DNA of 43,161 bases from an uncultured Caryophanales bacterium (GTDB lineage: Bacteria > Bacillota_I > Bacilli_A > RF39 > UBA660): assembly GCA_947302515.1 (NCBI GenBank), contig CAMYVT010000012.1:1-43161 (forward strand), read 5' to 3'. Position numbers and translations under genes: made by a program. Each line of letters opens with the position of its first letter. Position 1 is the first letter of the stretch. Of this stretch, positions 1 through 8,304 are shown one piece after another. The notes beneath the pieces are model-generated. The model ran no database searches. It saw nothing but the letters and a program-made list of their open reading frames with translations, and had not been told where the DNA came from.

Positions 1-1
1 A

Positions 2-2290
2 AAGTATGATTTATATATACAAGGTGATGGTCATTTATATGCGAATGAAAATAGTAGTTATTTATTTTATAGTATGCGCGGTGTTGATCAAATAAATGGG
101 ATAGAAAATCTGGATGTTTCTAGAGTATCAAATATGAGTAGTATGTTTTACGACACCGGCTATAATAGCACAGTATTTACTCTAGATTTGGGTAATAATT
201 TTGATACAAGTAATGTAACAGATATGGATGCTATGTTTCAAAATACAGGCTATAGTAGTCCAGTTTTCTCATTAAATCTCGGAAATAAATTTGATACGAG
301 TAATGTAACCGATATGGGATGTATGTTTTATCAGATTGGTCGTACCAGCACAGTTTTTACTTTAGATTTAGGCGATAAATTTGATACCAGTAATGTTATA
401 GATATGGGAGCCATGTTTAATTCAACTGGATTTAGTAGTACAGTGTTTACTTTAGATTTGGGTAATAAATTTGATACAAGTAATGTTATAGATATGGGAG
501 CCATGTTTATGCAAGTTGGATATAATAGTTCGATTTTCATCTTAAATCTTGGTAATAATTTTCATACAAATAATGTGACAAACATGAGTGCTATGTTTGA
601 TCATACTGGCTATAGCAGCACAGTGTTTACTTTAGATTTGGGCGATAAATTTGATACCAGTAATGTAACAAATATGAGCAGTATGTTCAGCTCTACTGGA
701 TACAATAGTCCAATATTTACATTAAATTTAGGCAACAAATTTGATACCAGTAATGTAACAAACATGCAAATCATGTTTGATAATATAGGTAATAAAAGTA
801 CTGTTTTCACTTTGGATTTAGGCAACAAATTTGATACCAGTAATGTAACAAATATGAGTAAAATGTTTAATTATACTGGCTATAGTAGCCGGTTTTTCAC
901 CTTAGATTTAGGCGACAAATTTGATACCAGTAATGTAATCGATATGTCTATCATGTTTCGTGATACTGGTTATAAAAGTAATGACTTTACTTTGAATTTA
1001 GGAAATAAATTTGATACAAGCAATGTAACAGATATGTATGCAATGTTTTCTGGCACCGGCTATAACAGTACAGCCTTCACCTTAGATTTAGGCTCAAAAT
1101 TTGATACCAGTAGTGTAACGAATATGAATAATATGTTTTTTGACACAGGGAATTATAGCACAATTTTCACCTTAGATTTAGGCTCAAAATTTGATACTAG
1201 TAATGTAACAACAATGAAGAATATGTTTTTTAGGACAGGTTATAATAGTCAAGGCTTCACCTTAAATTTGGGTGATAAATTTGATACTAGCAATGTAACA
1301 GATATGAGCAGTATGTTTAAATCAACTGGATTTAGTAGTACAGTGTTTACTTTAGATTTAGGTTCTAAATTTGATACAAGCAATGTAACAAATATGGATA
1401 GTATGTTTTCGACAACCGGCAATAGCAGTACATTAATGACTTTAGATTTGGGATCTAAATTTGATACAAGCAATGTAACAAATATGTATCGTATGTTTGG
1501 TGGAATAGGATATGATAGTCCAATTTTTACATTAAATCTCGGAAATAAATTTGATACCAGCAATGTAACAGATATGGATGGTATGTTTTCGACAACCGGC
1601 TATAGTAGTCCAGTTTTCACTTTGAATTTGGGCGACAAATTTGATACCAGTAATGTTACAACTATGCAATCTATGTTTTATGCAACAGGCAACAATAGCA
1701 ATTCATTTACTTTAAATTTAGGTAATAAATTCAATACGGAAAATGTGACAAGTATGAATTGTATGTTTGCGCGTGCAGGAAAAGAAAGTCAAACATTTAT
1801 GTTAGATTTGGGAGATAAATTTGATACGAGTAATGTGGTAAATATGGGTGCTATGTTTTATCAAACAGGTTATAGTAGTACAGTCTTTACTTTGGATTTG
1901 GGTTCTAAATTTGATACCAGTAATGTTAGTGAAATGAATACAACACATTTATACATTACTCCAGGTTCGGGTTATTCCGGTAATTATGGAATGTTTGAAG
2001 GAACAGGTTATTCAAATCCATCATTTACATTAAATTTAGGTAGTAAATTTGACACAAGTAATATAACATCCATGATTAATATGTTCTTTAATACAGGTTA
2101 TGCTAATAGTAATTTTGAAATTGATTTATCAACATTTAATTTCAGTAATGTTACAACATATTCAAATATTTTTGGTAATTGGAAAACAACAAATAAAATA
2201 TATGTAAAAGATGCTAATGATCAGAACTGGATTATTACTAATAGTGGCAATAATAATTTAACTAGTAGTAATGTTTTGATAAAGACATAA
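2..2290 (+). CDS. BspA-like DUF285 repeat surface protein, 5'-truncated
   Basis: The reading frame is open to the first bases of the window, so the start codon and any signal or lipobox lie outside; the ATG at 74 is internal because the upstream codons already read as DUF285-like sequence. Visible are about 22 copies of a 30-residue unit with core FDTSNVTDMxxMF, followed by a variable stretch and FTLDLG. The unit recurs every 90 bp without indels from 211 to 1921; one 16-residue insertion rich in Gly, Ser and Tyr (about 1942-1989) breaks the register once. The last ~40 residues drift from the consensus. DUF285 (BspA-like, lipoprotein-17-like) proteins are surface repeat proteins of Mycoplasma and gut bacteria, thought to act in adhesion or antigenic variation; the ligand cannot be told. 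A bidirectional terminator follows directly. Confidence 0.9.
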   Translation, partial: KYDLYIQGDGHLYANENSSYLFYSMRGVDQINGIENLDVSRVSNMSSMFYDTGYNSTVFTLDLGNNFDTSNVTDMDAMFQNTGYSSPVFSLNLGNKFDTSNVTDMGCMFYQIGRTSTVFTLDLGDKFDTSNVIDMGAMFNSTGFSSTVFTLDLGNKFDTSNVIDMGAMFMQVGYNSSIFILNLGNNFHTNNVTNMSAMFDHTGYSSTVFTLDLGDKFDTSNVTNMSSMFSSTGYNSPIFTLNLGNKFDTSNVTNMQIMFDNIGNKSTVFTLDLGNKFDTSNVTNMSKMFNYTGYSSRFFTLDLGDKFDTSNVIDMSIMFRDTGYKSNDFTLNLGNKFDTSNVTDMYAMFSGTGYNSTAFTLDLGSKFDTSSVTNMNNMFFDTGNYSTIFTLDLGSKFDTSNVTTMKNMFFRTGYNSQGFTLNLGDKFDTSNVTDMSSMFKSTGFSSTVFTLDLGSKFDTSNVTNMDSMFSTTGNSSTLMTLDLGSKFDTSNVTNMYRMFGGIGYDSPIFTLNLGNKFDTSNVTDMDGMFSTTGYSSPVFTLNLGDKFDTSNVTTMQSMFYATGNNSNSFTLNLGNKFNTENVTSMNCMFARAGKESQTFMLDLGDKFDTSNVVNMGAMFYQTGYSSTVFTLDLGSKFDTSNVSEMNTTHLYITPGSGYSGNYGMFEGTGYSNPSFTLNLGSKFDTSNITSMINMFFNTGYANSNFEIDLSTFNFSNVTTYSNIFGNWKTTNKIYVKDANDQNWIITNSGNNNLTSSNVLIKT

Positions 2291-2292
2291 TA

Positions 2293-2317
2293 AAAGAACC
2301 TTTATGGTTCTTTTTTT
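2293..2317. terminator. Bidirectional rho-independent terminator
   Basis: Short hairpin with arms AAGAACC/GGTTCTT and loop TTTAT, followed by T7 on the plus strand; on the minus strand the same hairpin is followed by TTTT. It sits between the convergent DUF285 and rhomboid genes and overlaps the rhomboid stop codon. Confidence 0.8.
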
Positions 2318-2891
2318 ATATTATTGGAAATATAAATCCAAATATTAATCCACAGAGTGCTCCTATTAAGTGTCCATCATGATATACTTTTGATTTATTT
2401 TCTAATATTGATCTTCTTACTTCTCCTATTACATAGAATATTAATATTAGAATTAGTGTTAATGGTATTTTACCTTCTGAGATATTTGTAAAAGAACTTA
2501 ATACTATTAACATATATACATTACCTGATGCACCTAATACTACATTATTTGTAAATATTATGTTATATAAAGCTATTACTAGAGATGTTATAGCAAACAT
2601 TATTATTAAATTAATACTTCCATATTTTTCTTCTATCATTGGTCCTACTAATAATATATATAAAAAATTACTTATTAAATGATCTAGATCTTTATGTCCT
2701 ATACAATGGGTAAACATTCTAATATAAGTTAATGGATTTAGAGGATTTGATCTATAATTTTCAAAAAACACTTTATTTGTTTTTCCTCTAGTTATTATGT
2801 TTAGGAGCCATACTCCTAAACAAATAAATAAGTATGTTAATATTACTTTTGAATTATAATCAAATTTAATACTACTAAAATCAAAATTCAT
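2316..2891 (-). CDS. Rhomboid family intramembrane serine protease
   Basis: 191-residue polytopic membrane protein. Rhomboid hallmarks are in order: HLISN (H71, N75, oxyanion side) in a segment continuing to EEKYGS, the catalytic serine motif GASG (S122), and the catalytic histidine in HLIGALCG (H174). About six hydrophobic segments are visible, the compact bacterial form without an extra cytoplasmic domain. Rhomboids cut transmembrane segments of membrane proteins within the bilayer; the substrate is unknown. The ATG follows a good AGAAGG site on the minus strand, and a TGA-TATAAT extended -10 lies upstream (complement of 2915-2923). It is monocistronic, convergent with the DUF285 gene and divergent from the mini-ORF/gat region. 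Family call firm, substrate open. Confidence 0.92.
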   Translation of the reverse strand: MNFDFSSIKFDYNSKVILTYLFICLGVWLLNIITRGKTNKVFFENYRSNPLNPLTYIRMFTHCIGHKDLDHLISNFLYILLVGPMIEEKYGSINLIIMFAITSLVIALYNIIFTNNVVLGASGNVYMLIVLSSFTNISEGKIPLTLILILIFYVIGEVRRSILENKSKVYHDGHLIGALCGLIFGFIFPII

Positions 2892-2931
2892 AATTATTAC
2901 CTTCTTTTATACTTATTATATCATGTATAAT

Positions 2932-2960
2932 TTGCAAAAATAGTGTTTTTATGATATAAT
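2932..2960 (+). promoter_or_regulatory. Sigma-A type promoter of the mini-ORF
   Basis: TTGCAA (2932-2937), 17-bp spacer, TATAAT (2955-2960). It is separate from the T-box promoter about 130 bp downstream and lies just upstream of the 17-codon ORF. Confidence 0.7.
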
Positions 2961-2997
2961 ATGTCTACCAATTGGGGGTTATTGGAGGAATTAAAAT

Positions 2998-3051
2998 ATG
3001 ATTTGGATACTTCTATTTCTATTAGAAAAGAAGAGAAGACAAAGAGCTTAA
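2998..3051 (+). CDS. Putative 17-residue hydrophobic/basic small peptide
   Basis: Short ORF (MIWILLFLL followed by EKKRRQRA) with a strong GGAGG site at 2984-2988, nine bases before ATG, and its own consensus promoter. The peptide has a hydrophobic N-terminal half and a highly basic tail, as in tiny membrane peptides. The leader can form a hairpin CCAAT (2968-2972) / ATTGG (2981-2985) whose 3' arm covers part of the Shine-Dalgarno. No terminator separates it from the T-box promoter. I do not recognise a family. It could be a leader peptide, a toxin-like peptide or a chance ORF. Confidence 0.4.
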   Translation: MIWILLFLLEKKRRQRA

Positions 3052-3062
3052 TTATAGTTAAT

Positions 3063-3091
3063 TTGACAAATACTATTTATTATAATATAAT
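3063..3091 (+). promoter_or_regulatory. Consensus promoter of the gatCAB-aspS operon
   Basis: TTGACA (3063-3068), 17-bp spacer, TATAAT (3086-3091; a second TATAAT overlaps at 3081). Predicted transcription start is about 3098, just before T-box stem I. Confidence 0.88.
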
Positions 3092-3097
3092 GTAAAC

Positions 3098-3368
3098 TGA
3101 AATCGATGAGGAAGAAAAGTAAAAATAATCAGTTTTTACAGAGAGTTAAGGTTTGGTGGAACTTAATAAAACGTTATTTTGAAAGAACACTTCTGAGTGC
3201 TTAAAGAATTGAGTAGAATAAGCCGGATTGCATACCGTTAATAATGCTTAGGTTTGATGGAACCGAAAGTGATCATAGAGTAATCTGTGATAATAAGGGT
3301 GGTACCGCGGAAACACTAGTCTTCGTCCCTTACTAGAGATAGTAGGAGATAAAGACTAGTGTTTTTTG
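3098..3368 (+). ncRNA. T-box riboswitch with GAAC (Glu/Asn) specifier loop
   Basis: The T-box sequence AGGGTGGTACCGCGG (3296-3310) is unmistakable; its TGGT bulge (3300-3303) would pair with the tRNA NCCA end. A terminator follows, with a perfect 12-bp stem (3312-3323 with 3352-3363) and a T run. In stem I the specifier loop can be placed between helices GGAAG/CTTCT (3110-3114 with 3190-3194) and AAAATAAT/GTTATTTT (3122-3129 with 3173-3180). Its 5' side holds the usual AGTA (3118-3121) and its 3' side reads GAAAGAACA (3181-3189). This contains AAC (Asn, 3186-3188) followed by the usual purine, overlapping GAA (Glu, 3185-3187). It leads directly into gatCAB-aspS, so uncharged tRNA-Asn and possibly tRNA-Glu should switch the operon on. 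Confidence 0.93.
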
Positions 3369-3387
3369 TTTATAAGGAGTGATTAAA

Positions 3388-3687
3388 ATGATTGAAAAAG
3401 AAAAATTAAAAATGTATGCTAATAAGTTAATGTTTGATATGAATGATGAAGAATATAAAACATTACAAGAAGAATTTGATATTATTTTAAAACAAATGGA
3501 CTTGATTGGTAAGATTGAAGGAATTGAAAAAGTTTCTCCTATGACTTTTCCTTTTCCAAATACTGATGTGTCATTAAGAGAAGATGAGGTGGGTGACTAC
3601 TTAACTGTTGGTGAAGTATTAGAAAATGCTAAACATCAAATTGATGATCAAGTCAAAGTACCAAAGGTGGTGAATGAAGATGTATAG
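3388..3687 (+). CDS. gatC: Asp-tRNA(Asn)/Glu-tRNA(Gln) amidotransferase subunit C
   Basis: 99-residue GatC. The long N-terminal helix, the central segment MTFPF and LREDEV, and the C-terminal VKVPKVV tail are as in the family. GatC wraps around GatA and stabilises the GatA-GatB complex that amidates Asp-tRNA(Asn) and Glu-tRNA(Gln) in the cytosol. ATG 3388 is chosen because AAGGAG (3374-3379) lies eight bases upstream; the in-frame GTG at 3379 overlaps that site. First gene of the T-box-controlled operon; its last 8 bp overlap the gatA start. Confidence 0.95.
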   Translation: MIEKEKLKMYANKLMFDMNDEEYKTLQEEFDIILKQMDLIGKIEGIEKVSPMTFPFPNTDVSLREDEVGDYLTVGEVLENAKHQIDDQVKVPKVVNEDV

Positions 3688-5143
3688 AGGAAAAAGTATA
3701 GTTGAACTTAGAGAAGATATTGATAGTGGAAAAATTACTGTAGATGAAGTGTTTTCTCATGCTAATACTTTGGCTCATTCTTTTCAAGAAGAATATAACT
3801 CTTTTGTAACTATTATTGATAAATTAAAGTATAAAGAAAGGGATACTAAATTATGTGGAATACCTTATGCTTTAAAAGATAACTTTTCTACTAGTGGTAT
3901 TCTTACTACTGCTTCTTCTAATATCTTAAAAGATTATGTTCCTGTATATGATGCAACTATTTACAAGAAACTTAAGAATGCTGGAGCAGTATTAATTGGT
4001 AAAACAGTATTAGATGAACTTGCTATGGGTGGAACTGGTACTACTGGACATACTGGAGTAGTTCGAAATCCATGGGACAAAAGTAGAATGATTGGTGGAA
4101 GTTCTGCTGGTAGTGCTGCTTGTGTAGCACTTGGAATAGTACCTTTTTCTATTGGTAGTGATACTGGAGATAGTGTTAGAAAACCTGCAGCTTTTGGAGG
4201 ATTAGTAGGGTTTAAACCAACATATGGAAGGATATCTAGATATGGATTATTTGCTTTTGCATCAAGTCTAGATCATGTTGCTATGTTTACTAGAAGTGTT
4301 AGAGATGCTGCTATAGTTACTGATATCTTAAAAGGACAAGATATACATGATATGGTTACTATAAAAGATGATGGTAAATGTTATGAAGAGTTAATTGATA
4401 GTGTTTATAAGGGTAAAAAGTTATTCTATATAAAAGAAATATGTGGAAAAGATACTTATAAAGATAGTGATGATAAAGATTTAAAAGAGACTATTACTAA
4501 ATTCCATGAAATGCTTGATAAGATTAGAAAATTAGGTATTACTGTAGAAGAAGTATCAATGGATAAGGAATTATTAGAAGCAATTTATCCTACATATATG
4601 TGTATTAGTTGTGCTGAAGCTACTTCTAACAACTCTAACCTTACTGGTATACAGTTTGGTCCTAGAGGATCAGGAGACTCTGTAGAAGAGATTATGTTTG
4701 ATGCTAGAACGAAGGGTTTTTCTGAATTAATTAAAAGGCGTTTTGTTTTAGGTAGTTATATATTGCAAAAAGAAAATCAAGAAAAATTATTCTTAAATGC
4801 TCAAAGAGTTAGAGGAATGATTGTTGATAAAATGAATGAATTCTTTAAGGAATATGATGGGATGATTGCTCCATGTAGTGGAGGAGGTGCTCCTAAATTT
4901 GAAGCTACTTCCGAAAAATTATCTGATAGATATTTAATACTTGAAAACCATTTAGCTATTGGAAACTTTGGAGGATTTCCATCTATTACTATTCCTTATG
5001 GATTTGTATCTGATATGCCAGTAGGATTAAACATTACTGGTAAAGTAAAGGAAGATGATGTAGTACTTAGTCTTGGATTTAAGATAGAAGAAGTTACTGG
5101 ACTAAGAGGTATTTATAGTAAGGTGGGTGATGAAGATGTTTAA
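3680..5143 (+). CDS. gatA: Asp-tRNA(Asn)/Glu-tRNA(Gln) amidotransferase subunit A
   Basis: 487 residues, amidase-signature family. It hydrolyses glutamine and passes ammonia to GatB. The Ser-cisSer-Lys triad is present: K66 (ALKDN), S141 (GGSSAGS) and S165 (GSDTGDS), with 75- and 24-residue spacings as in Staphylococcus GatA. The nucleophile motif reads GDSVRKPAA where most GatA have GGSIRQPAA. ATG 3680 is preferred to the in-frame ATG 3674 because AAGGTGG (3664-3670) is nine bases upstream, as at gatB. It overlaps gatC by 8 bp (ATGTATAG) and gatB by 8 bp, suggesting translational coupling. Regulated by the upstream T-box. Confidence 0.95.
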   Translation: MYRGKSIVELREDIDSGKITVDEVFSHANTLAHSFQEEYNSFVTIIDKLKYKERDTKLCGIPYALKDNFSTSGILTTASSNILKDYVPVYDATIYKKLKNAGAVLIGKTVLDELAMGGTGTTGHTGVVRNPWDKSRMIGGSSAGSAACVALGIVPFSIGSDTGDSVRKPAAFGGLVGFKPTYGRISRYGLFAFASSLDHVAMFTRSVRDAAIVTDILKGQDIHDMVTIKDDGKCYEELIDSVYKGKKLFYIKEICGKDTYKDSDDKDLKETITKFHEMLDKIRKLGITVEEVSMDKELLEAIYPTYMCISCAEATSNNSNLTGIQFGPRGSGDSVEEIMFDARTKGFSELIKRRFVLGSYILQKENQEKLFLNAQRVRGMIVDKMNEFFKEYDGMIAPCSGGGAPKFEATSEKLSDRYLILENHLAIGNFGGFPSITIPYGFVSDMPVGLNITGKVKEDDVVLSLGFKIEEVTGLRGIYSKVGDEDV

Positions 5144-6575
5144 ACCAGTTATTGGACTTGAAGTTCATTGTGAGTTAGATACTAAAACAAAGAACTTTTC
5201 TGCAGCACCAAACTATTTTACAGAAGAACATAATATTAATGTTTCTACAGTAGATTTAGGACTTCCTGGAATACTTCCTATAGCAAATAAAGAAGCTGTT
5301 AGAAGAAGTATTTTAACATCTATGGCATTACATTGTGAAATACCTGATGAAGTAATATTTGATCGTAAAAACTATTATTATGCTGATTTACCTAAAGGTT
5401 ATCAAATTACTCAGAATACTAAACCTATGGGTATACATGGATATTTAGATATCTTAGTAGATGGAAAAATAAAAAGAGTGGATATTCATGATTTACATCT
5501 AGAAGAGGATACTGCTTCACTTGAACATTATCCAAAGTATTCATTAATTGATTACAACAGAAGTGGAGTACCTTTAATGGAGATTGTTACTGAACCTTGT
5601 ATTCATAGTGCTGATGAAGCAGTAACTTTCTTAGAGGATTTAAGAGATGTATTTTTATATCTAGGAGTTAGTGAAGCTAGAAGTAACTATGGTCAAATGA
5701 GATGTGATGTAAATATATCTTTAATGAAGGATACTGATACAGAATTAGGTACTAAAGTAGAGATGAAAAACATCAATGCTTTCAGTGATGTTAGAGCAGC
5801 AATAGAGTATGAAATAAAAAGACAGAGTGAATTATTAAGTAAAGGTGAAAAGGTTATTCAAGAGACTCGTAGAATTGCAGAGGATGGAAAAACTTATTCA
5901 ATGAGAGAAAAAGTTGATGCAATAGACTATAAATATTTTATAGAACCAAATATTCCATCAACACCAATTAGTAAAGAACTAAAGTCTGAATTAGAAGAAT
6001 TACTACCAGAATTAAAGTTAGAAAGATATTTAAAATATACTGATGAATATAAAATTAGTGAATATGATGCAGCTATATTAAGTAAGAGTAGAGGATTAGC
6101 TGATTATTTTGAAGAAGTATTATCATACGGAAGTGATATTTCTTTAACAGTTAACTTTATGACTACTAGTATTTTAAGTACTTTAAAGAAATTAGAAATA
6201 GAAATAGAAGATTTATTTATAACACCTAAGATGTTAAGTGATGTAATTAAACTTGTTAGTGATGATAAAATGAGTTTAGATGCTTCTAAAAAATTATTAT
6301 ATGAAGCAATTGATGCTAAGACTGAACCTATGGAATTAGTTAAAAAGAAAGGTTTATCTCAAATTAGTGATAGAGATACTTTATTAAAATTAATTTGTTC
6401 TATTATGGATGAGAATGCTGAAGTAGTTAGACAATATGTAGAGGATGGTAACAAGTCTGCTATTAACTATTTTATTGGGCAGACAATGAAACAGTCTAAT
6501 AGACAAGCAAACCCAAATTTATCAAAAGAAATAATTATAGAAGAATTAGAAAGGAGATGTGGTAAAGATGGATAG
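5136..6575 (+). CDS. gatB: Asp-tRNA(Asn)/Glu-tRNA(Gln) amidotransferase subunit B
   Basis: 479 residues. GatB binds the misacylated tRNA, phosphorylates the side-chain carboxylate and amidates it with ammonia from GatA. Family motifs are seen at the N terminus (PVIGLEVHCEL), in GVPLMEIVTEP and in RSNYGQMRCDVNIS. The C-terminal YqeY-like helical tail ends near KEIIIEELERR. ATG 5136 is chosen by AAGGTGG (5120-5126) nine bases upstream; the GTG 5127 and ATG 5130 sit on the site itself. It overlaps gatA and aspS by 8 bp each. Together with GatC and GatA it makes the complete enzyme. Confidence 0.96.
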   Translation: MFKPVIGLEVHCELDTKTKNFSAAPNYFTEEHNINVSTVDLGLPGILPIANKEAVRRSILTSMALHCEIPDEVIFDRKNYYYADLPKGYQITQNTKPMGIHGYLDILVDGKIKRVDIHDLHLEEDTASLEHYPKYSLIDYNRSGVPLMEIVTEPCIHSADEAVTFLEDLRDVFLYLGVSEARSNYGQMRCDVNISLMKDTDTELGTKVEMKNINAFSDVRAAIEYEIKRQSELLSKGEKVIQETRRIAEDGKTYSMREKVDAIDYKYFIEPNIPSTPISKELKSELEELLPELKLERYLKYTDEYKISEYDAAILSKSRGLADYFEEVLSYGSDISLTVNFMTTSILSTLKKLEIEIEDLFITPKMLSDVIKLVSDDKMSLDASKKLLYEAIDAKTEPMELVKKKGLSQISDRDTLLKLICSIMDENAEVVRQYVEDGNKSAINYFIGQTMKQSNRQANPNLSKEIIIEELERRCGKDG

Positions 6576-8304
6576 ATATAGAACTCATAAATGTATAGAC
6601 TTAGATGAATCTTTAATTGGTAGTGAAGTAAAAGTTGCGGGGTTCGTTGAGAATATTCGTGACCATGGTGGAGTAATATTTGTTGATGTTAGAGATTCTA
6701 GTGGAGTTATACAAGTTGTTTCTAATGATGATTCTATCTTCGATGGTATTACTCGTGAAAGTAGCGTAAGTATTACTGGTACTATTCGTAAGAGAGATGA
6801 AGACGATTATAATGAACGTATTAGTACTGGTACTATTGAATTATTAGTTTCTAATATAGAAGTTACTGGTAAAAGTAAAAATGTTTTACCTTTTGAAGTA
6901 ATGACTTCTCATGAAGTATCAGAAGACGTTAGACTTAAATATAGATATCTTGATCTTAGAAACCCTAAAATGAAAGATAAAATTATATTTAGAAGTCAAG
7001 TTATTGATTATTTAAGAGAAATAATGAAAAAAGAAGATTTTTTAGAGTTACAAACTCCTATACTTACTGCTTCTTCTCCTGAAGGTGCGAGAGATTTTAT
7101 TGTTCCTAGTCGTAAGTTTCAAGGAAAATTCTATGCTTTACCTCAAGCTCCACAACAATTTAAACAATTATTAATGTGTAGTGGATTTGATAAATACTTC
7201 CAAATAGCTCCATGTTTTAGAGATGAGGATGCTAGAAGTGATAGAGTATATGGGGAATTCTATCAATTAGACTTTGAAATGGCTTTTGCTGAAGAAGAGG
7301 ATGTATTAGAGATAGGTGAAAAAGTATTTACTAAGACTTTTAAAAAGTTTAGTGATAAGAAAATTACTACTCCATTTGTAAGATTAACTTATAAAGAAGC
7401 AATGGAAAAGTATGGTACTGATAAACCTGATCTTAGAAACCCTCTTACTCTAATTGATTTAACTGATGTATTTGAAGAAACTTCATTTAGACCTTTTAGA
7501 GGTGTTACTGTTAAAGGTATTGTTGTATCTGATATAGCAGATAAATCTAACTCATGGTTTAATGAATTGGGTGATTTTGCTAAAAGTATTGGTATGAGTG
7601 CTGGTATTGGATATTTTAAAGTCGAATCTGATATGAGTTTTGTAGGACCAATTGATAAATTTCTTACTGAAGAAGAAAGAGATGATTTAATTAGTGTTGC
7701 TAAACTTAAAGCAGGGGATGTTATCTTCTTTATAGCAGATAGAACTCATGCTTATACTTATGCTTCTCAAATTAGAGATGAACTTGGTAGAAAACTTGAT
7801 TTAATTGATAAAGATACTTTTGCTTTCTGCATAGTAAAAGACTTTCCTATGTATGAATGGAGTGAGGAAGACGAGTCTTTCATCTTTACTCATAACCCAT
7901 TTAGTATGCCTCAAGGAGGAATGGATAGTTTAACTACTAAGAAACCTGAAGATATTCTTGCTTATCAGTATGACTTTGTATGTAATGGTATTGAAATGGC
8001 TAGTGGAGCTGTTCGTAACCATGATTTAGATATCATGAGAAAAGCTTTTGAGATAGCAGGATATTCTGAAGAAGACCTAAAGAGCAAATTTAAGGCTTTA
8101 TATGAAGCTTTTCAATATGGTGCTCCTCCTCATGCAGGGATGGCTCCTGGAATTGATCGTATGATTATGCTTCTTTTAGACACAGAATCTATTCGTGATA
8201 CTATTGCATTTCCATTATCTGCCAGTGGTGCAGATCTACTTATGGGAGCTCCTGGAGACGTTAGTGAAATGCAACTTCGAGAGGTTCATATTAAAAAAAG
8301 ATAA
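6568..8304 (+). CDS. aspS: Aspartyl-tRNA synthetase, probably non-discriminating
   Basis: 578-residue class IIb synthetase of the bacterial type: N-terminal OB-fold (about 1-105), catalytic core with motif 2 (FRDEDARSDR, followed by EFYQLDFEM), the inserted GAD domain in the middle, and motif 3 (GMAPGIDRMIMLL). It charges tRNA-Asp. Placement in one operon with gatCAB under a T-box with an Asn codon suggests it also makes Asp-tRNA(Asn) for amidation (inference from context). ATG 6568 is 11 bases from AAGGAG (6551-6556); GTG 6559 is too close. It overlaps gatB by 8 bp and ends inside its own terminator. Confidence 0.95.
   Translation: MDRYRTHKCIDLDESLIGSEVKVAGFVENIRDHGGVIFVDVRDSSGVIQVVSNDDSIFDGITRESSVSITGTIRKRDEDDYNERISTGTIELLVSNIEVTGKSKNVLPFEVMTSHEVSEDVRLKYRYLDLRNPKMKDKIIFRSQVIDYLREIMKKEDFLELQTPILTASSPEGARDFIVPSRKFQGKFYALPQAPQQFKQLLMCSGFDKYFQIAPCFRDEDARSDRVYGEFYQLDFEMAFAEEEDVLEIGEKVFTKTFKKFSDKKITTPFVRLTYKEAMEKYGTDKPDLRNPLTLIDLTDVFEETSFRPFRGVTVKGIVVSDIADKSNSWFNELGDFAKSIGMSAGIGYFKVESDMSFVGPIDKFLTEEERDDLISVAKLKAGDVIFFIADRTHAYTYASQIRDELGRKLDLIDKDTFAFCIVKDFPMYEWSEEDESFIFTHNPFSMPQGGMDSLTTKKPEDILAYQYDFVCNGIEMASGAVRNHDLDIMRKAFEIAGYSEEDLKSKFKALYEAFQYGAPPHAGMAPGIDRMIMLLLDTESIRDTIAFPLSASGADLLMGAPGDVSEMQLREVHIKKR

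Noticed and set aside
74..76. ATG at 74 as the start of the DUF285 gene
   Set aside because: The frame is open from base 2 and the upstream codons read as plausible protein; there is no ribosome site before the ATG, so the gene is truncated by the window.
331..1563. Three minus-strand ORFs opposite the DUF285 repeats
   Set aside because: They repeat with the same 90-bp period as the coding strand and have no ribosome sites; they are mirror images of the repeat array.
121..2060. 90-bp tandem repeats as a CRISPR or other noncoding array
   Set aside because: The repeats stay in one reading frame, contain a known protein motif (FDTSNVTDMxxMF) and lack spacers of the CRISPR kind.
3379..3387. GTG 3379 as gatC start (and similar GTG/ATG starts at 5127, 6559)
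   Set aside because: These codons lie on or within two to three bases of the Shine-Dalgarno; the ATG codons 8-11 bases downstream fit better.
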